The notes beneath the pieces are model-generated. The model made no database searches. It was given only the letters and a program-made list of their open reading frames with translations, and was not told where the DNA came from. From contig JABMLP010000023.1 of assembly GCA_013176395.1 (NCBI GenBank), forward strand, positions 310,001 to 374,000: DNA of 64,000 bases. The letters run 5' to 3'. Position numbers and translations under genes: made by a program. This document shows positions 31,311 through 44,606 of this stretch, piece after piece; within the stretch, counting starts at the first letter, position 1, and the number at the start of each line of letters is the position of its first letter. The stretch is from Venturia oleaginea. Lineage: Eukaryota; Ascomycota; Dothideomycetes; Venturiales; Venturiaceae.

Positions 31311-32823
31311 TTATATAGCTTTATAGAAAGCCTCTCGGAGTTTCGGCCGCATGATTGAAATAGCACTAGCCAGTGTAATTGAACGGTCTGATAATTCCAG
31401 CTGGCCAACAAAGGTACTGAACGCTTGCTCGAGAGTCTCTGAGTCGTCAATGTTGATGTTTATCGCCCACCCTTGGTGTATATGATAGATCAACTCGGTG
31501 ATCACAGCTTGATCTGAATGGAATGACATGCCAAACAATAGGCATATCTTTTCGATGGCCATTCCAGATCGACCATCAAGCGGTACAGAGTTTGCCTTGA
31601 ACTCTGTGCGAGCCTGAAACATCGTGCTTGTCCTCTCAAAGACATCTAAGCGAAGCACAGAAGTGACAGCTGGTGAAGCCTGCGCAAGCATCTCGAGGTA
31701 TTGGCGACTGATCACGGTGCTGATGGCTTCTCTTCGTATCTCGCCCCAGGCGAAATACTCCATACTTGCTGTGACAGATTAGTGAATATTAAGAATTTTT
31801 CCACACCCTCTTCTCATCTTTATACGAGACATTCTTGCTATACATGTCCGTATTTTTCAGCTGCTGGAGAATGGGCTCTACCCTGTATAATTGAGTGTGC
31901 GCGTCCGCAAGAGGCCCATTGATATTGGCAAACTTCTTGGAGTCGTCATTCCCGGCCATCTTGTAGATTTTCTGAACACACTAGACTAATGATGGTGAAA
32001 AACTTATGAAGGGTGTGGCGATCTTGCTAGCAATTTCGTGGGATTGTGAAAGATGGTTTGAGGCGTCCCATTGGAATCGGGTGTCGTTAGGTTCTAGTGG
32101 TGGGGGAACATCATTCAGGCGATCCATGAATTGACCCGCGCGAAATCGTTCTTCGCTATTGATACCTGCGCTGACGCAAGAAAAGGATCTGAAAGGTAAC
32201 GTGGGAACCTCGCCATCTGGTTCCAGTTCTGCGTCGCAAATTGCAGGAACTTCGATGTAAGGTCAACCGCTAGGGACGCTGTCTGACTACGAGCTACACG
32301 CTGCTGGCTTGTCCAGTGAAGCTCTGCTGTCTGACCGTAGGTTTTCTGGAACCAGTCATGCGCTTGCCTGTGTTCGCTGCTTCTCTGACTTTGACGGGAC
32401 GGTTTTGAAGCGCAACTTTCCGGCTTTCTGCATAAGTGACATTCCTCAGATCCTCCTCAAATCGCCTGCTCAGTACTGCTCCAATCTCTGAAGCGATTCC
32501 TCGATCTTCTCCAGGATCAATCTGAAATTCTGACAAGCGGTGTGGAAGCCAGACACGCCCCAGACGGCATTCCCCACTGCATCAGATTCCACACTGCACT
32601 GCTTGCCAGCGCGGATCTCGATGTATTGCATGTTCACCATCCCTGTATGGAATGGGACTAGTGCTTTCGGAAAGATTGAATTGAGGACAAAAGTGAGAGA
32701 ATGAACATCGGCTGAAAAGCTAGGTACAAGATTAGCAGACAAGTAGGTAATCGAGAGAAATAGATTCACAATCGTTTGATCACGCATAAAACTTTCCTCT
32801 CGTCTGCGGTCCACGAATGACAT
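31311..32823 (-). CDS. Uncharacterised spliced gene, possibly interrupted
   Basis: I do not recognise the family. A first exon ends with RLILEKIEESLQRLEQ at about 32468, then a GTACTG...TGCAG intron. Next comes a frame reading HRQAHDWFQKTYGQTAELHW, then a ~50-nt intron. It leads into PAICDAELEPDGEVPTLPFR and GINSEERFRAGQFMDRLNDV, then PPPLEPNDTRFQWDASNHLS. After SPSLV there is an in-frame TAG (about 31988) before CVQKIYKMAGNDDSKKFANI. It finishes with MEYFAWGEIRREAISTVIS and stops at 31311. The helical N-terminal and central parts loosely recall fungal STAND/HET-associated proteins, but this is weak. Either an intron spans the TAG or the gene is dead. Confidence 0.4.
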
Positions 32824-34246
32824 GGCTTGCTGTGGTTTACATTTAATTGCGCACCTGTGACCAGGATGTCACCCTCATTGTCGACATGATATGCGGCAGC
32901 AAGAGTTTTCTGAAAATTGGACAATTTTCTTCGAAACACTTTTTTTTAACACTCTTCTGAATTTTGCTGGATGAGCCAGAGTCGGGAGGCGTGAGAAGAC
33001 CGAATTGTGCGACTGGGGTGTTCTGATTGTAGCTTCGCTGAGACGTTTGTCGGGGAAAATTCCGAGGAGTCGTCGGTGTAGCAGCTCGTCGTTGAACATC
33101 AGATCTGGTGATGATGACCTCGTCTCCTGAATTCGCATGCTTGTCGTTATACTTGATAACGTTTGGATTGGGAAGGCTGCTGGAAGCCCTGGCCGGGAGG
33201 CTGAACGGAGCGCTGAGCGGTTGATCGCTGGCGTGAGGGTGGCTTCTGTTGAGGCTCGCCTCGACCTTTCGCGAATGACAAGTTCCTGTGGGTGTATGTG
33301 ATTCTTTTTCTCCTGTTTTGCTCTTCTCCTATGCGCCGGTAGCTTTTGTTTAGGGCCTGTCGCCAGTTTTTGCCCTCGCGCTTTCTTTGTGGTGCCATGG
33401 TTGAGCCAGAGATCGAAACGGGCGCGATCGAAGAGTCGATGTGAAGTGCTGGCAATCGAGACAGAAGATAAAAAAACAGTAAAATTGACAGCCGTCACAG
33501 CAAAACTCGGTGCCTTGAAGAAATGAGAGAGATCGATCGCAAGCGAGTGAAAGCAACAGCCGTGAACTTGAAGAAGCAAGAATGTGAGAAGTGAGATGAC
33601 CCGGATAGAACCGTTCAAATCGTACGATGCTATTGGGCGCGAGATGAGCGCGGAAGTGAGAGCGAAAGTGACCCTCGACTCACTGGCGCCTCCCTGAATC
33701 TCACCCAAACCTGAAGTGAAGTGAAATAAGGATTCTCAAAATCGAATTGCTCGGTGCGTAAGGACGTTTTGTCGTTTCCAAATCGGCCCGTACTTTCGCG
33801 ATAGCACTCGGATTCGTCGATCCAGATACCTAGGACACTCTATTAAGTCTGCAGTATGAATCGAGAGGGCCTCCACGTCCAGTCTGAGTCGCTATTGCAA
33901 AGATTCCCGATTACAAACGGTCCACGATGGTCGATTTCGTCCAAGAAATGGCGGAATGTTGGTAGTGAATATCGGTATTTTGGTCACATAACGGGTCCAA
34001 CGTAAACATAACAGCTCCAACCTTAATTCTGTCTTCGCCGCAATCGTGACTTCCAGTAGGACGGTGACTACTGCTAAAGAAAATATAAGAATACAGGTGA
34101 TCGAGCCGGACAGAATCTTCACGCTGATCCATCCAGTATACCACTTTTCCCAAGAGGTGTCCAAATTCATAACGCCAGTTGATGCATGATATAAAAGTAC
34201 AGCTCAAAAAGTTTTTAAACCCTGCTTCCAATCACCGCCATCTGAA
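32824..34246. other. Unassigned minus-strand open frames upstream of Spt5
   Basis: Two overlapping minus-strand frames (32875-33708, and 33147-33455 starting within it) are Arg/Ser-rich and could code a basic protein. The frame choice is unresolved and no domain is visible. Confidence 0.3.
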
Positions 34247-37200
34247 TCAATTATACCCCGGATCATCGTCGTAATCTCCGCCAGGGGTTTGAGCAGCAAA
34301 TGCCCCAGGCGTCTCTGGGTATGCACCAGGAGTTAGAGCACTCATAGCGCCACCGGGCGTCTGGTAGTCACCGTATGGCCGAGGAGTGGGACCATCCATG
34401 GCTCCAGGTGTAGGAGCATTGTAAGCACCAGGAGTTGGTGCCGAGACGTATGGAGTTGGAGCACCACCATAAGAGGCACCTGGGGTAGGGACACTATACG
34501 CTGATGGATGTGCAGGCGTGCGAGATCCCGAAAATCCAGGGGTAGCAGCGGCGTCAGACCCCCAAGCAGGAGTCTTGGAGCCAGAGTTGTAGTCATCGGC
34601 AGAGTTTCCTGAGAATCCGCTATTGCCTGAGAAAGGCGTGCGTGCATTCCACGACTAAATGAAGATTAGCATGCGTCAAGAACAGAGTAGTAGAAAAACT
34701 TACTCCTCCTCCATACTCTGTCCGGCCACCATATGCCGTCCGACTTCCATCATTGTCACCATATGCAGTGCGACTTCCATCGTTATCTCTGCTCCATGCT
34801 GGTGTTCGGCCACCCTGATTTGCTTGAGCTGGTGTTCGACCACCTTGCTGCCATGCTGGCGTTCGTGGGTCCTGTTGCATGCCCCAAGCTGGGGTGCGGC
34901 CACCATTTGCAGCACCGGCAGGAGTTCTTGAACCACCAGGATATTCAGGGACGCGAGAGCCACCAGGAGTACCAGAACCAAAACGACCACCCGGAGGCCC
35001 GCTTCCACGTCCACGACCAGCCCCAAAAGCGATTGACTGGCCAGTGACGGGGTCTTTGACTCGTAGAGTGGTCTTCGCAACCGTGACGACCTTGTTTTTG
35101 GTGTGGAGCTCTACTCGAGCCTTATCATCTGTTGTGTCCTTAACGATGCCCAGAAGACCTTTGTAGGCACCAATGGCAATAGTGACCGTCTTTCCAATCA
35201 TCTTGTCGCGCCCAAAAGATTTGGGCGGACCCATGGGTGCTCCTCCATTTGTCGATTTATTCTGTAATGCTGGGTTCATTTTGGTCAGATCCGGAGCCAG
35301 ACTATTGATTTTGCCACCCTTAGCCGCAACAGTTTGGACATTTGCACTTCGAACAACGAACATGCCGGCATTTTCAGCCTGTTGCTTGTTCCAAACAAAC
35401 AGGTAATTCCGGTGCACGTGGATGACCATACCAGTGCGCTGCTCACCACTCCATTCTTTGACGGTATCGTCTGCTCGGACCTCAGATCCTTCTCTGTCAG
35501 TGGCCACAGCGTTACGCCGCTTTTCAATCTTCTGGGATATGGCTGTAGGAAGCACAGTGCGAGATCTTCCTTCTTGGTCGAGAATTTGCAAGTGCTCTCG
35601 TTGGACCTTGACGATAACCGCAACCGTCGAAGCATCTAGTTGTACCAAGTCTTTTATTGCGTAATCTGAATGTGCCGCGGAGCCACCAGAGTCTGTAGCT
35701 TCCCTCAAATCCTTGCTGAAAACCGTGATCTCTTCGTTGTTCGAGTTGGAGAGCAGTGTAACTCGATCCTCAGCAAAGCGCAGGACCATCCCGGTTTCAT
35801 CGAAGTATTTGCTGCCTCCGATGACTTTCACGTGAGCGCCTACATTGAATACCTTGCGCAAGCCCTTGACAGGAGCATCGATTCTTTGACCGTCAAGCGG
35901 GCCGCCCTTTACTAAGAGTGTGACAATTTCACCATGAACGGCAGTTGCTTTGCCTTGGACGCCTTGCTGCTCACCCTGGTATATCTCAACATTATCGCCA
36001 GGAAGATAGTCGGAGTGGGAGGCGCTATTTTTCAAAGATGCAGCGATGGAAGCAAGATCAAGGTTTTCTCCACCTTCCTCATTCTTCGTCGAAAATCGAG
36101 AGACTTCCTCCAAAGTAGGGTAGACGTCTTCTGTTTCCACGCCTTGAAGCTTGTAATCCTTTTCGAGAAAACCGTCGACAAAGCTCTCATTCTGGAACGT
36201 CCAAACAATTTTACCTTGGACTTGGGACATTCCGACATGTCTTGAGCCCTTCTTTCGTGCCTCTTGCTCATTGAATAGACGCTGCGGTGGCCGAGATGTA
36301 GCGAGTGGTCTCTTGCGCTTGACGTTTTGCGGAGCATTAATGTCCTCCTCCACGCCATAGTCGATACGCGGAATGATCTTTAGCGTGATATCCGAACCGT
36401 TATCCTCAACACTACAAACTTGCGCCAAATCACCCGCGTATTTTGCAGGTTTCTTGATTCGTACCCACATTCCGGGCTCAATCGGCTTGGGCGGAACTGT
36501 GTGAAGGAGGTCCGGTCTCTCTTTGATGTCGATGATCTTGAGTCCGCTCCGACCGTAGCAGAAGCTGATATTATCGGTGGCAGCGTAGACGTGCTCCGTT
36601 TGGGTTGCTTCGACGTAAATGTATCCAGACATAGCACTTCCACCACGAGCAAAGCAGGAGAAGATCTGGATTCTGTCCTGGTCGCGGGAAGCGTGCATAT
36701 TGTCCGTATATCGCCTCATTACCTGGTTGATGATCTCGGCCTCCTTTCCTGCTTTACATTTCACAGCCCAAATCATGGGGTCGGAGACGCTAGGGAGAAG
36801 GAGATGCTGCGGAGTGGCGGCGACCTCTTTTGCAGTACCCCGATTGCGGCCGTATTTCTGCCTCGCCAATTCAGCTTGTGCCTGGGCGTCTAGCATGAGG
36901 TCGGTATCGCGTTGTCTGTCCAGCTCCCTATGCCGCCTGTCGTCGTTTTCAGCTCCAGCGGGCATATCGAGCAAGTCATCAGGGTGAACTTCGTCCGCCA
37001 CCACATCATCATCGTCGATTTCATCTTCTTCGTCGTCGTCGTCGACTTCGGCTTCGGCATCAATAAATTGCATGCGACGATCGCGTTTCGCACGCTTGCG
37101 CGGTCTGTCATCTTCGTCCTCTTCCTCGTCCTCCTCTTCCTCATCCAGGTCATCACCTTTGCCTTCATCATCTTCATCTTCTCCGTTTGCGTTCAAGTCC

Positions 37201-37409
37201 TCGTCTTCGTCGTCGTGCGTTCGATGGTTTGCGGATTTGTCCTTGTTGGGAGGCGCTTCATCCTCATCGTCAGAACCATGGGCTCCTTTATTGTTCCGAC
37301 TTGTGTTTGACTGGGCGGCATCCTCGTCGTCAGATAGTGCTTGTGGCGCTGGATTAAAATCGTCGTCCTCAGATTCAGAACCGTGGTCCTGGTTCAGGAG
37401 ATTATCCAT
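34247..37409 (-). CDS. SPT5: Transcription elongation factor Spt5
   Basis: Exons 37409-34704 and 34654-34247, joined over a 49-nt phase-0 intron, give 1037 aa. Spt5 with Spt4 forms DSIF, which clamps RNA polymerase II and promotes processivity. The N-terminal ~170 residues are very acidic (long Asp/Glu runs). The NGN domain follows around VSDPMIWAVKCKAGKEAEII, with IFSCFARGGSAMSGYIYVEA. Then come several KOW domains (GMWVRIKKPAKYAGDLAQV, LPGDNVEIYQGEQQGVQGKA, IGKTVTIAIGAYKGLLGIV). The C-terminal repeat region has many RTPAW, GSRTAYG and PTPGAY units, the phosphorylation targets of the CTR. The start is ATG 37409; upstream in-frame codons are not ATG. Confidence 0.95.
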
Positions 37410-38015
37410 GCTGGTGTATTTGCAGCGCAAGAATGCGAGCGATGAGGCTTATGAGGTTTATGAGGTGAGGAGGGTAATAAGAATTGGCGACACGATTAGC
37501 GGTGAGCAGTGATGGGTATTAGAGAGGAGGGAGAAGGAAGTGGACACGGGGCTGGAAGCATCAAGATGGTGTCGATGTTGCAGCTCGCAGTGCAACGGGT
37601 CTGGAATGTATCTTACGTTGAAAACGGTCGCTAGCGCCGTATCGAAACAGGGCCCACTTTTGCTGTGGTTTGGGTCTCTCAACTTTGTCTCGCATCATTC
37701 CCTCCCATTACCCTCATCAGTTTGCGCAACATCTCCCAACATACGGTAGCCTTTAAAGGGCTCCAGCCGGAAAATAGGGATCCCTGTGTCACTGCCAGCG
37801 CGCTGAACACAATTTCCAACAGCTGGACAAACATAAAATATAAAAACTGGTAGCTACATGTGTATTCCTCTCGCTCTGACTAGCTGCCTGAGCGACCGTA
37901 TCCCAATTCCCGTCCACAAAATATCTCATAATCTCTGCAATGTATAATCTCTTCGACATCATTCGCATCTCTTATAACAAATTCCAAACTGCACCACAAC
38001 TAATATCTCCCAACC
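37410..38015. other. Divergent promoter region of SPT5 and the next gene
   Basis: About 600 bp between oppositely directed genes. No individual site stands out. Confidence 0.4.
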
Positions 38016-39542
38016 ATGGACACCAAACCCGATAAGAAAGTCAACAATGGCTCCAAACAACACACGACCCCATCTTCCCTGATCGAAAGAATATCGAAAA
38101 GGCTCTCCGCTCCCGTTCGCTCAGAAAATAAGCATGCATTCCGCCAAAACGAGCAAGCTTATCCAGGAGTATCGACATCCTTTGACGAGCGTCGAGTTAT
38201 CACCAAGCGTGGCAGTACAAGGTCTCTCATGGACTCTTACAAATCTTCTCGGCCGTGCTCAGCAGCGTCGAGCAGTACGCAGTCGCGGTCAGATTCCGTC
38301 ATGCCAACCCGACCACCATCGTCAACCGAGACATCGATCTCGGGAGGCCTCAGAACCAGTAACCCTATAATTTCAACTACAACCACCTCATCAATACTAC
38401 AAAAATACTCAAGCCACCGTCTCATGAATGCTAGAAGAAGCGAATACAGGGCTGGGGGCTTTGCTGCAGAACAACCAGCTGTTTGCGCAAGTTGTCCGCC
38501 AGCACCCGTACTGAAACCAACATTACCATCTTTGACAGCCGTCCCGAGCGAAAATGTGGGCGGTCCGCTGGATAATTATATTCCTCCGCTTGACCTGAAC
38601 GCTTCAGATCTCATTCAGCCACCAAGAGAATACACCAGTCCACGATCTCTATGGACGATGACCATTTCGAATCTGGTGACCAAGGAAGAGAAAACGTCGG
38701 CGAAGGCGCGACCCACGACCAACCTTGTTACTCATGAACACCACGTTTCAATCGATGAGCTAAAACAGTATGTACGCGACTGTTCCAGATCTTCAACTGC
38801 AACAAGTTATACCAAGATGTCTACGCCCACCACTGAACTCTCAGAAGAGCCCGCATCAGATGCAGGAACAAATCATATCAGCATCCCTAAGTGCGAGGAG
38901 CCAGGCTGTGTCGCCGACATTGTTCCCTTGAGCAATCACCTTCAATCGAATGCAGACGTGTTATCCGCCGGCGGCCCTGTATTCGCGGAGCCGGGCTATA
39001 ACTCCGAAACTGTTTACCTAAGCGATCAGTTTGCAGAACCACCGAAAGAGTCTTGCAATTTGCAGCTATTAAAGGCTAGCATCACATGCCCAAGAAATGA
39101 AGATATCATCGAGGAGATAAGGACTGCCAAAGGCAAAGCTCAGGAAGCATCGCAGGAAGGATACACTTACACTGGACCGCTATCATTGTCGAATCCTCTC
39201 TTCCGTCAAGCGTTACAGCCATCCCCGGACAAAGAACAAAGTGACAACGAAGACTACTTTGGCAAACGCCAAACCCCTAGCATGATGAAAGCCTCACTAA
39301 AAGCAGTATACAAACCTCTTCCAGCTCTGGACCCAGTGCTCCTTACAGTACTGTCAAGATCGCAAGACAATGGACCCAGTGGCGAAGAAATTCGACATAC
39401 GAGGTATAAACTGGTAACACAGATCCTGGGCAGGAACTCTGACAAGTGGACTAGTGGCACAGATAGTTTGGATGCACGGATAGCGATGAACATGCGTACG
39501 AGAGAAAAGCGATCTATTCCGGGTGAGGGATGGACAAATTGA
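38016..39542 (+). CDS. Uncharacterised Ser/Thr-rich fungal protein
   Basis: A single open frame of 508 codons from ATG 38016. It is rich in Ser, Thr and Pro, largely disordered, with no membrane segment or signal peptide. Repeated acidic patches (for example NEDYFGKRQTP) lie in the C-terminal half. The last third (RHTRYKLVTQILGRNSDKW, RIAMNMRTREKRSIP) looks more ordered. No family recognised. The length of uninterrupted frame and codon pattern support a real gene. Confidence 0.65.
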   Translation: MDTKPDKKVNNGSKQHTTPSSLIERISKRLSAPVRSENKHAFRQNEQAYPGVSTSFDERRVITKRGSTRSLMDSYKSSRPCSAASSSTQSRSDSVMPTRPPSSTETSISGGLRTSNPIISTTTTSSILQKYSSHRLMNARRSEYRAGGFAAEQPAVCASCPPAPVLKPTLPSLTAVPSENVGGPLDNYIPPLDLNASDLIQPPREYTSPRSLWTMTISNLVTKEEKTSAKARPTTNLVTHEHHVSIDELKQYVRDCSRSSTATSYTKMSTPTTELSEEPASDAGTNHISIPKCEEPGCVADIVPLSNHLQSNADVLSAGGPVFAEPGYNSETVYLSDQFAEPPKESCNLQLLKASITCPRNEDIIEEIRTAKGKAQEASQEGYTYTGPLSLSNPLFRQALQPSPDKEQSDNEDYFGKRQTPSMMKASLKAVYKPLPALDPVLLTVLSRSQDNGPSGEEIRHTRYKLVTQILGRNSDKWTSGTDSLDARIAMNMRTREKRSIPGEGWTN

Positions 39543-41229
39543 ATATGAATTGACGATACCCACGATGATGACGAGAAAGCCCTGGCGAATCTGTAAATCG
39601 CGATTCCAAGATCTGGTTAGCCTATTGCATGCGACCAAAGAATATGACGATGGGGATACCCCAGATCTCAGCAGGAGAGGTTTGAAAATGCGAAGAGTAG
39701 GAATCCATGGGTTTGTTCATAGTCGTCATCGATATCAATAAAATCCTGGCAATCAAGAATAATCAGTTGCTGAGACTATGTTGTCGTCAAGACTCCTGAA
39801 ACGGGACTTACTCTTAAACGAAAAGACACTGACACCCTTTCAACCAAGATCTTGTCATAAACGGCACAGAGAGGCCTCTAGTTCATGTCGCTTTCTGCCC
39901 AATCTATACCTTCGAGGATCCAGAACGAAATACAGACTCCAAATGCCATAACGATGTCTCTTAACTTAACGAATTCCGATTTCAAATTTGCTGCAATCTT
40001 ATCGATGTCAGCCCAAATATGAAGAAAATAACCTAATTTTTGTTTGTAGCAACGAGGGCAGATGGACGACAGACAAAATGAGAAATGGATTTGTATTTAA
40101 AGAGCGGGTGGAGTTCCTCGGCTGATCGTGGCCAGCGCAAGTAATTAGACAGCGAGGCGTCGTCCGCGATGTCGAATCACGATCAGGCGTTGGAGGTATA
40201 TCGTTTGACTTTGGGATAGCGCTGATCGTCGATCAATTAATCCCACAGTTAAAACAGATTGCCCCAATAGGTTAGCACAACAACATCACCACTAACTTGT
40301 CGAGTGAGAATAAATGATATCAGTCTACCAAATGAACGTCGTCGCATTAAAGAGCAGGGGGAAAAGGTACCTCTCCATACGCCTCTACCAACCATAACTA
40401 AACCAAATTGGACCAACAGATGCCCACAGAAACTATTCCACGTGAAGAAATTCCAGAAACTGTGACCCACAGATCCTTCAGAATAAAAAATAGCGCTGGC
40501 CTCCCATGTAACATTATGCATAGGCGCAAGAAAGAGAATACCTTTACCAAAAAGCCAGAATAAAAAGGACGGTTTACCCACGACAGTCTAATGCTGATTG
40601 ACAACGAGGTGGAGCAGTGCAATCCTCACAACGATGCGTCAGAATAAGCGCCTGACCAATAGGGCGGACAGAAGGAACAACGGCACGATCCGTGTCACCT
40701 CGGAGACTTTGCTGCTGATGGAGATAATATTAAGGGGAGAGAGATCGGAGAAATGGTCGTGCTCATCGTAAACGTTGCATGCCATTAAGCTTTCCCATCC
40801 CCTTAAAAACCTCAGGAAACCGCCCGTCCAACTAACCCAGATGCAACGTGGGATGATCCGATTCGAAAGGATATGCGCCGTAGAATATGCCGCCAATAAG
40901 AGCGATAGCAAGCTGGGGGTGCGCCTAAGAAAGAAATGGATGTTTAGGCGAATGAGGAGGGTCTAAATTTGGAAGTAGGTTGAGTGTAGTTTATGGATCG
41001 GCTGTCATAGATGAGAGAGCGAACTGTGGGTATGATGAGGCTGCGGGGTGTAATACGCGCTCGTCAATGTCGCATCACAGCTCTCTGGGATCGCATTAGC
41101 GTCATGCCAGTTCGGTGCTCCCGATCAAGTGGCAGCGGGCCTGATTTGCATACATCTTGCAGCCACGAGGCCGGTCCAATAGAGACATTTCTGACTCGTC
41201 GGCAGCACGTCAAAGAATACTTGACCCGT
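39543..41229. other. Intergenic with hydrophobic open frames
   Basis: Minus-strand frames at 40249-40581 and 40639-40911 encode hydrophobic segments (FWLFGKGILFLAP, VPLFLLSALLVRRLF). They could be exons of a membrane protein or chance frames. I could not join them. Confidence 0.25.
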
Positions 41230-43064
41230 TCATCGACGCCGTTGGTATCGACCCACAACCCATCTCTCCCACATTTTCCTTGTTGTATTGGGCACGAAGA
41301 AGCCATTGTCGCCGAGGTCGTCTGCTGTTTCGATATCCGTAGTTGTCGACTTTGGGCGGGTATGCCATGTCGACGTGGGCATGTCTGGCGAGAGCTGAGG
41401 AAGCTCAACCTGGTCTCCTGCAACACGGTCTTCGTCGTCGCTCTGCTCCTCTGCCTGAGTGGAGTAGGACCGTAAGCTGGACGTCTCAGAGCCTGTCTGG
41501 CCTTCGCCAAACGAATGGTTGCTTGGCCCTGCGTGGTCATCCTGATCGCTGTAGGTGTCATGTTCGTCGTCGAATTCGATCTCACTCTCACTGCTGTAGC
41601 CTCCCGGGGGGTCGTCCGGTATTTCTGCGCCTGGGTTGGCCCACTGCTCGTCGAATTGAGCTGCGTAGCCAATTCTTCTGAGACTTACCCAATCCAGGCG
41701 AGTCATGTTATCGCGCAGAAACTCGAGGACATCCTTCCACTGACTCCCGTCTTTCAGCAGGACATCCCGAAGTCTCAAGCCTTTGAGGGTGAATCTGTGC
41801 CGCAAAGCAAGACTTTTGATCTCGTCAGCGTCCAATTTCCAGCCCTGTATCCCAAAGGCTATGAGCTTGTCCCATTTGACGTTGTGAAACAGGTCCTCGA
41901 GATTCAGGGTAAGTGGTCGATGGGCTGGAAAGCCTACGTGGACAGCCTCGAGTTTATTTGCGGCCTCGAACACCATCTTGAACAACGGTGATAGGTGTTT
42001 CATGAACGGGTCGAGTTCCAACTCGAAGCCATCATCGAAGTGTAGTTCAATGCAAGTCAATTGTGCCGCCAAATTCGCAATACTGTTTGGTTGGGCGAGA
42101 TTCAACGCGCTTTGTGGGCTTACGTTTGGCGAGGAGAATCTGGTACAGGGTGAGTGAGACCAGATCAGCGCTTCGCCAACGGTCTTGGTGCTATGGAAGC
42201 AGGCTGGCGCCCACTTGAGCTGGATGCTTTCAGAGAGATTGTCGTTTTGTCTTATGTAGGAGATCAGAGTACGGTCGTTCATGTCCTGCACCGGTAGGAT
42301 TTGGACATGTTGGAGTTTGGTGAATGCAGCTATCCCCTCCTTCAAAGCCACCAGATCCTCCTTCATCGATACGATGCGTTTCTGGTCCCTGACCTTCCCG
42401 ACGAAGACCTGCACGTCTAAGTTTCCTGGCAGTATCGGAGGAAGCGACTCCGCAACACTATCTCGCCCTAGACAGAGTCAGCGCTGTAACTTGTGTACTT
42501 CCATAATAACGTGCCTTCCACGTAGAAGTAAGGCACCATGTAGCTAAACTTCTTGACATGTCGTGTTAAATGAGGCTGTTTAGCAAGCCATCGTAGCCGT
42601 TCAAACTCCTTTGTTGAAAACCTCGTCGTCACCTTCCCAAACTGATGGATCGCGCCAACTTGCGAGAATCTCTTGCACGTCCTTCTCCAGCTCCCAAGGT
42701 CTTGAGCCCGTGTTGATGATGGCACTGGAGGTGCTCGAAAGCTCTCTTGTGAAAGATAGGCTCGTCTATCCACATTGACACCTTTGTCTGGATCCGCCTC
42801 AATCAGGTCCAAGATGTCCCGGAGCAGCTCGTCTGCCAACTTCAGGATGGGCGAAGAACCGTTGGCCATGGGCTTCGCCGGATCCTGCTTGATGGGAGGG
42901 ACATTTGGATCGTTTCGCTTGTCTGGAAGAGGATGGCGGTGGTTGGTGTCCGGATTGGTTTCGTGTGACCTTTGGGGTAACGATGGATGTAAGGTGGCAG
43001 AAGTGGTGAGTTGATTTCCTCGCTCGAGAGGGCTCGACACGGCGGACTCTGGACCGCGAGCCAT
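41230..43064 (-). CDS. F-box-like protein with C-terminal acidic tail
   Basis: Exons 43064-42499 and 42457-41230 give about 598 aa. The 41-nt intron (GTACAC donor at 42498) could alternatively start at 42510 (GTTATT donor); both keep the frame. An F-box-like segment SPILKLADELLRDILDLIEA is followed by SWRRTCKRFSQVG near residue 70-140. A leucine-rich scaffold with an LDWVSLRRIG segment follows, then a Ser/Asp/Glu-rich tail. Such fungal proteins are usually substrate adaptors of SCF ubiquitin ligases; that role is inferred. The start was chosen at the first ATG; the frame extends further upstream only with non-ATG codons. Confidence 0.7.
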
Positions 43065-44606
43065 AGCCGTGGAGGGCCGGGATGACGTGGAAAATTTAGA
43101 GTGTATCTCGCAACGTTGTCTTGTCAAAGAGGGTTATAAGAGGGAGAGAGTGGGGAGGTTTGAAGTGAGGGGAATTTGGCCATCTGTACACAGCGAGGGA
43201 AAATTCAACAGGGAGAGCATGACCAGGAGGCAGCAGGCGGACGCGGCTGGTCAGATGTGCGCTATCGTGAGTTGAGTGTGTGGGTTGGGGAATGCAAAAC
43301 CACTCTAGCCAGCATGCGCGCCGAGTCCGAATCCTCGAATGATATGGCAGCTGGACAGCTGGCACATCAGCTGACTGACAGTCGATGTGGTCGAGCGAGC
43401 CGACCCTCTTTCCTGTGAGGTAGAAGCACTATCGGCATTCGGGTTAGACCTTCAGGGCTGCAGTTTGCTCTCACTACATCCTGGCTGTTGCAGCACCTCG
43501 TGCTTCCAATCGTCCTCGATCCTGCTCGCAATACCAACAGCAACAAGACCGCAGCGGGACACTCAAGAGGACAACGTTGCCTGTCTTTGTTAGCCAGAGG
43601 GAAGAAGGCTGTGGAGTCGGGAATGGCAGTTGGGTTGGATGTTCTGATGTGGTACAGCCCACATGGGATGGGCTGGGAGCTTTCTCGGCGTGCATACAAT
43701 ATGAGGGGTCGGGTCGAGTACAGGTATCCAAGTCACGCAAGCTCTCTGGCTTTCTGCCGATCAAAGCAGACTCTGCCATGTTCAGGAGAGCCGTTAGGAC
43801 CAAGAAGAGAGGGCAAGCCCGAGATGCCGCATGAAATCCGTCGAGCGTGCGATCCGAGACGGTCGGCGTATAGGAAATGTACCGCCATTCCGTTGGTGGA
43901 TCCCTGGAGCGAGATGCATTTTCTAGCCCGGTTAATGTCCAGCCGCAGAGGGATGCGTCTGTCATCTTCCGTTCCGGCGCCAAAGACTTCTTGGAGCGAA
44001 TGTCTCGGGCATTAAACGTTCAATCGAGGTTGATGTTGGGGTTCAAGTTGTCGATAGGACATGGAGAGAGCATTCCAACGACAAGGAAACCCACTAACGA
44101 GCTCGGACGTGTCTTCAAAGAGAGACGAGAGATGACAAGGAGATCACTTCCAGCTATCCAATTCTCCTTTCGGCTGCGCCGGTTTCAAAATCCGCAGACA
44201 TCTTTGGCAGAATCACGTGATCATATTGCTCCATACTTGTGTCAATACATGCAATTCTATCGTGACTATAGAGCGGTGAAGACGAGATTGACTTCTTCTC
44301 CGACATAAACGACCAAAACGAGGTGACTGCAAGGTTCTATCGTCTTTTAGCCGCCGCGTTCCATCATGGCCAATAAGCGAAGATACACTCCCTGGCTGCA
44401 TACACTAGCCGTGTCGTGATTGAAGATGCGTGCGGGAATTATCAGTTATCCCGCCGCGTGCTTTTACATCCACTCACTGCTTGAAGTCCCAGCGAGACAG
44501 TCCCCACGCCATGGCGTGAATTCAATGAGTAGCCTCGCATATAGCCTCTTATTCAGTAAGCCGATGGACCGTCGCCCCGTACCGCTTTCCGTTCTCCATG
44601 CACGAA
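43065..44606. other. Intergenic, no supported gene
   Basis: Long overlapping open frames occur on both strands (about 43367-44308), but they contradict one another and none has recognisable content. Confidence 0.35.

Noticed and set aside
36890..37512. Several long open frames opposite the 5' end of SPT5, including a poly-Ser/Val-rich one
   Set aside because: They mirror the GAT/GAA-rich DNA that codes the acidic N-terminus of Spt5; such antisense frames are open by composition.
40249..40911. Membrane protein gene from hydrophobic minus-strand frames
   Set aside because: The frames could not be joined by acceptable splice sites, and no family match was seen.
43367..44308. Overlapping frames of 110-175 codons on both strands
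   Set aside because: They contradict each other, have unusual Cys/Arg composition and no recognisable motif.
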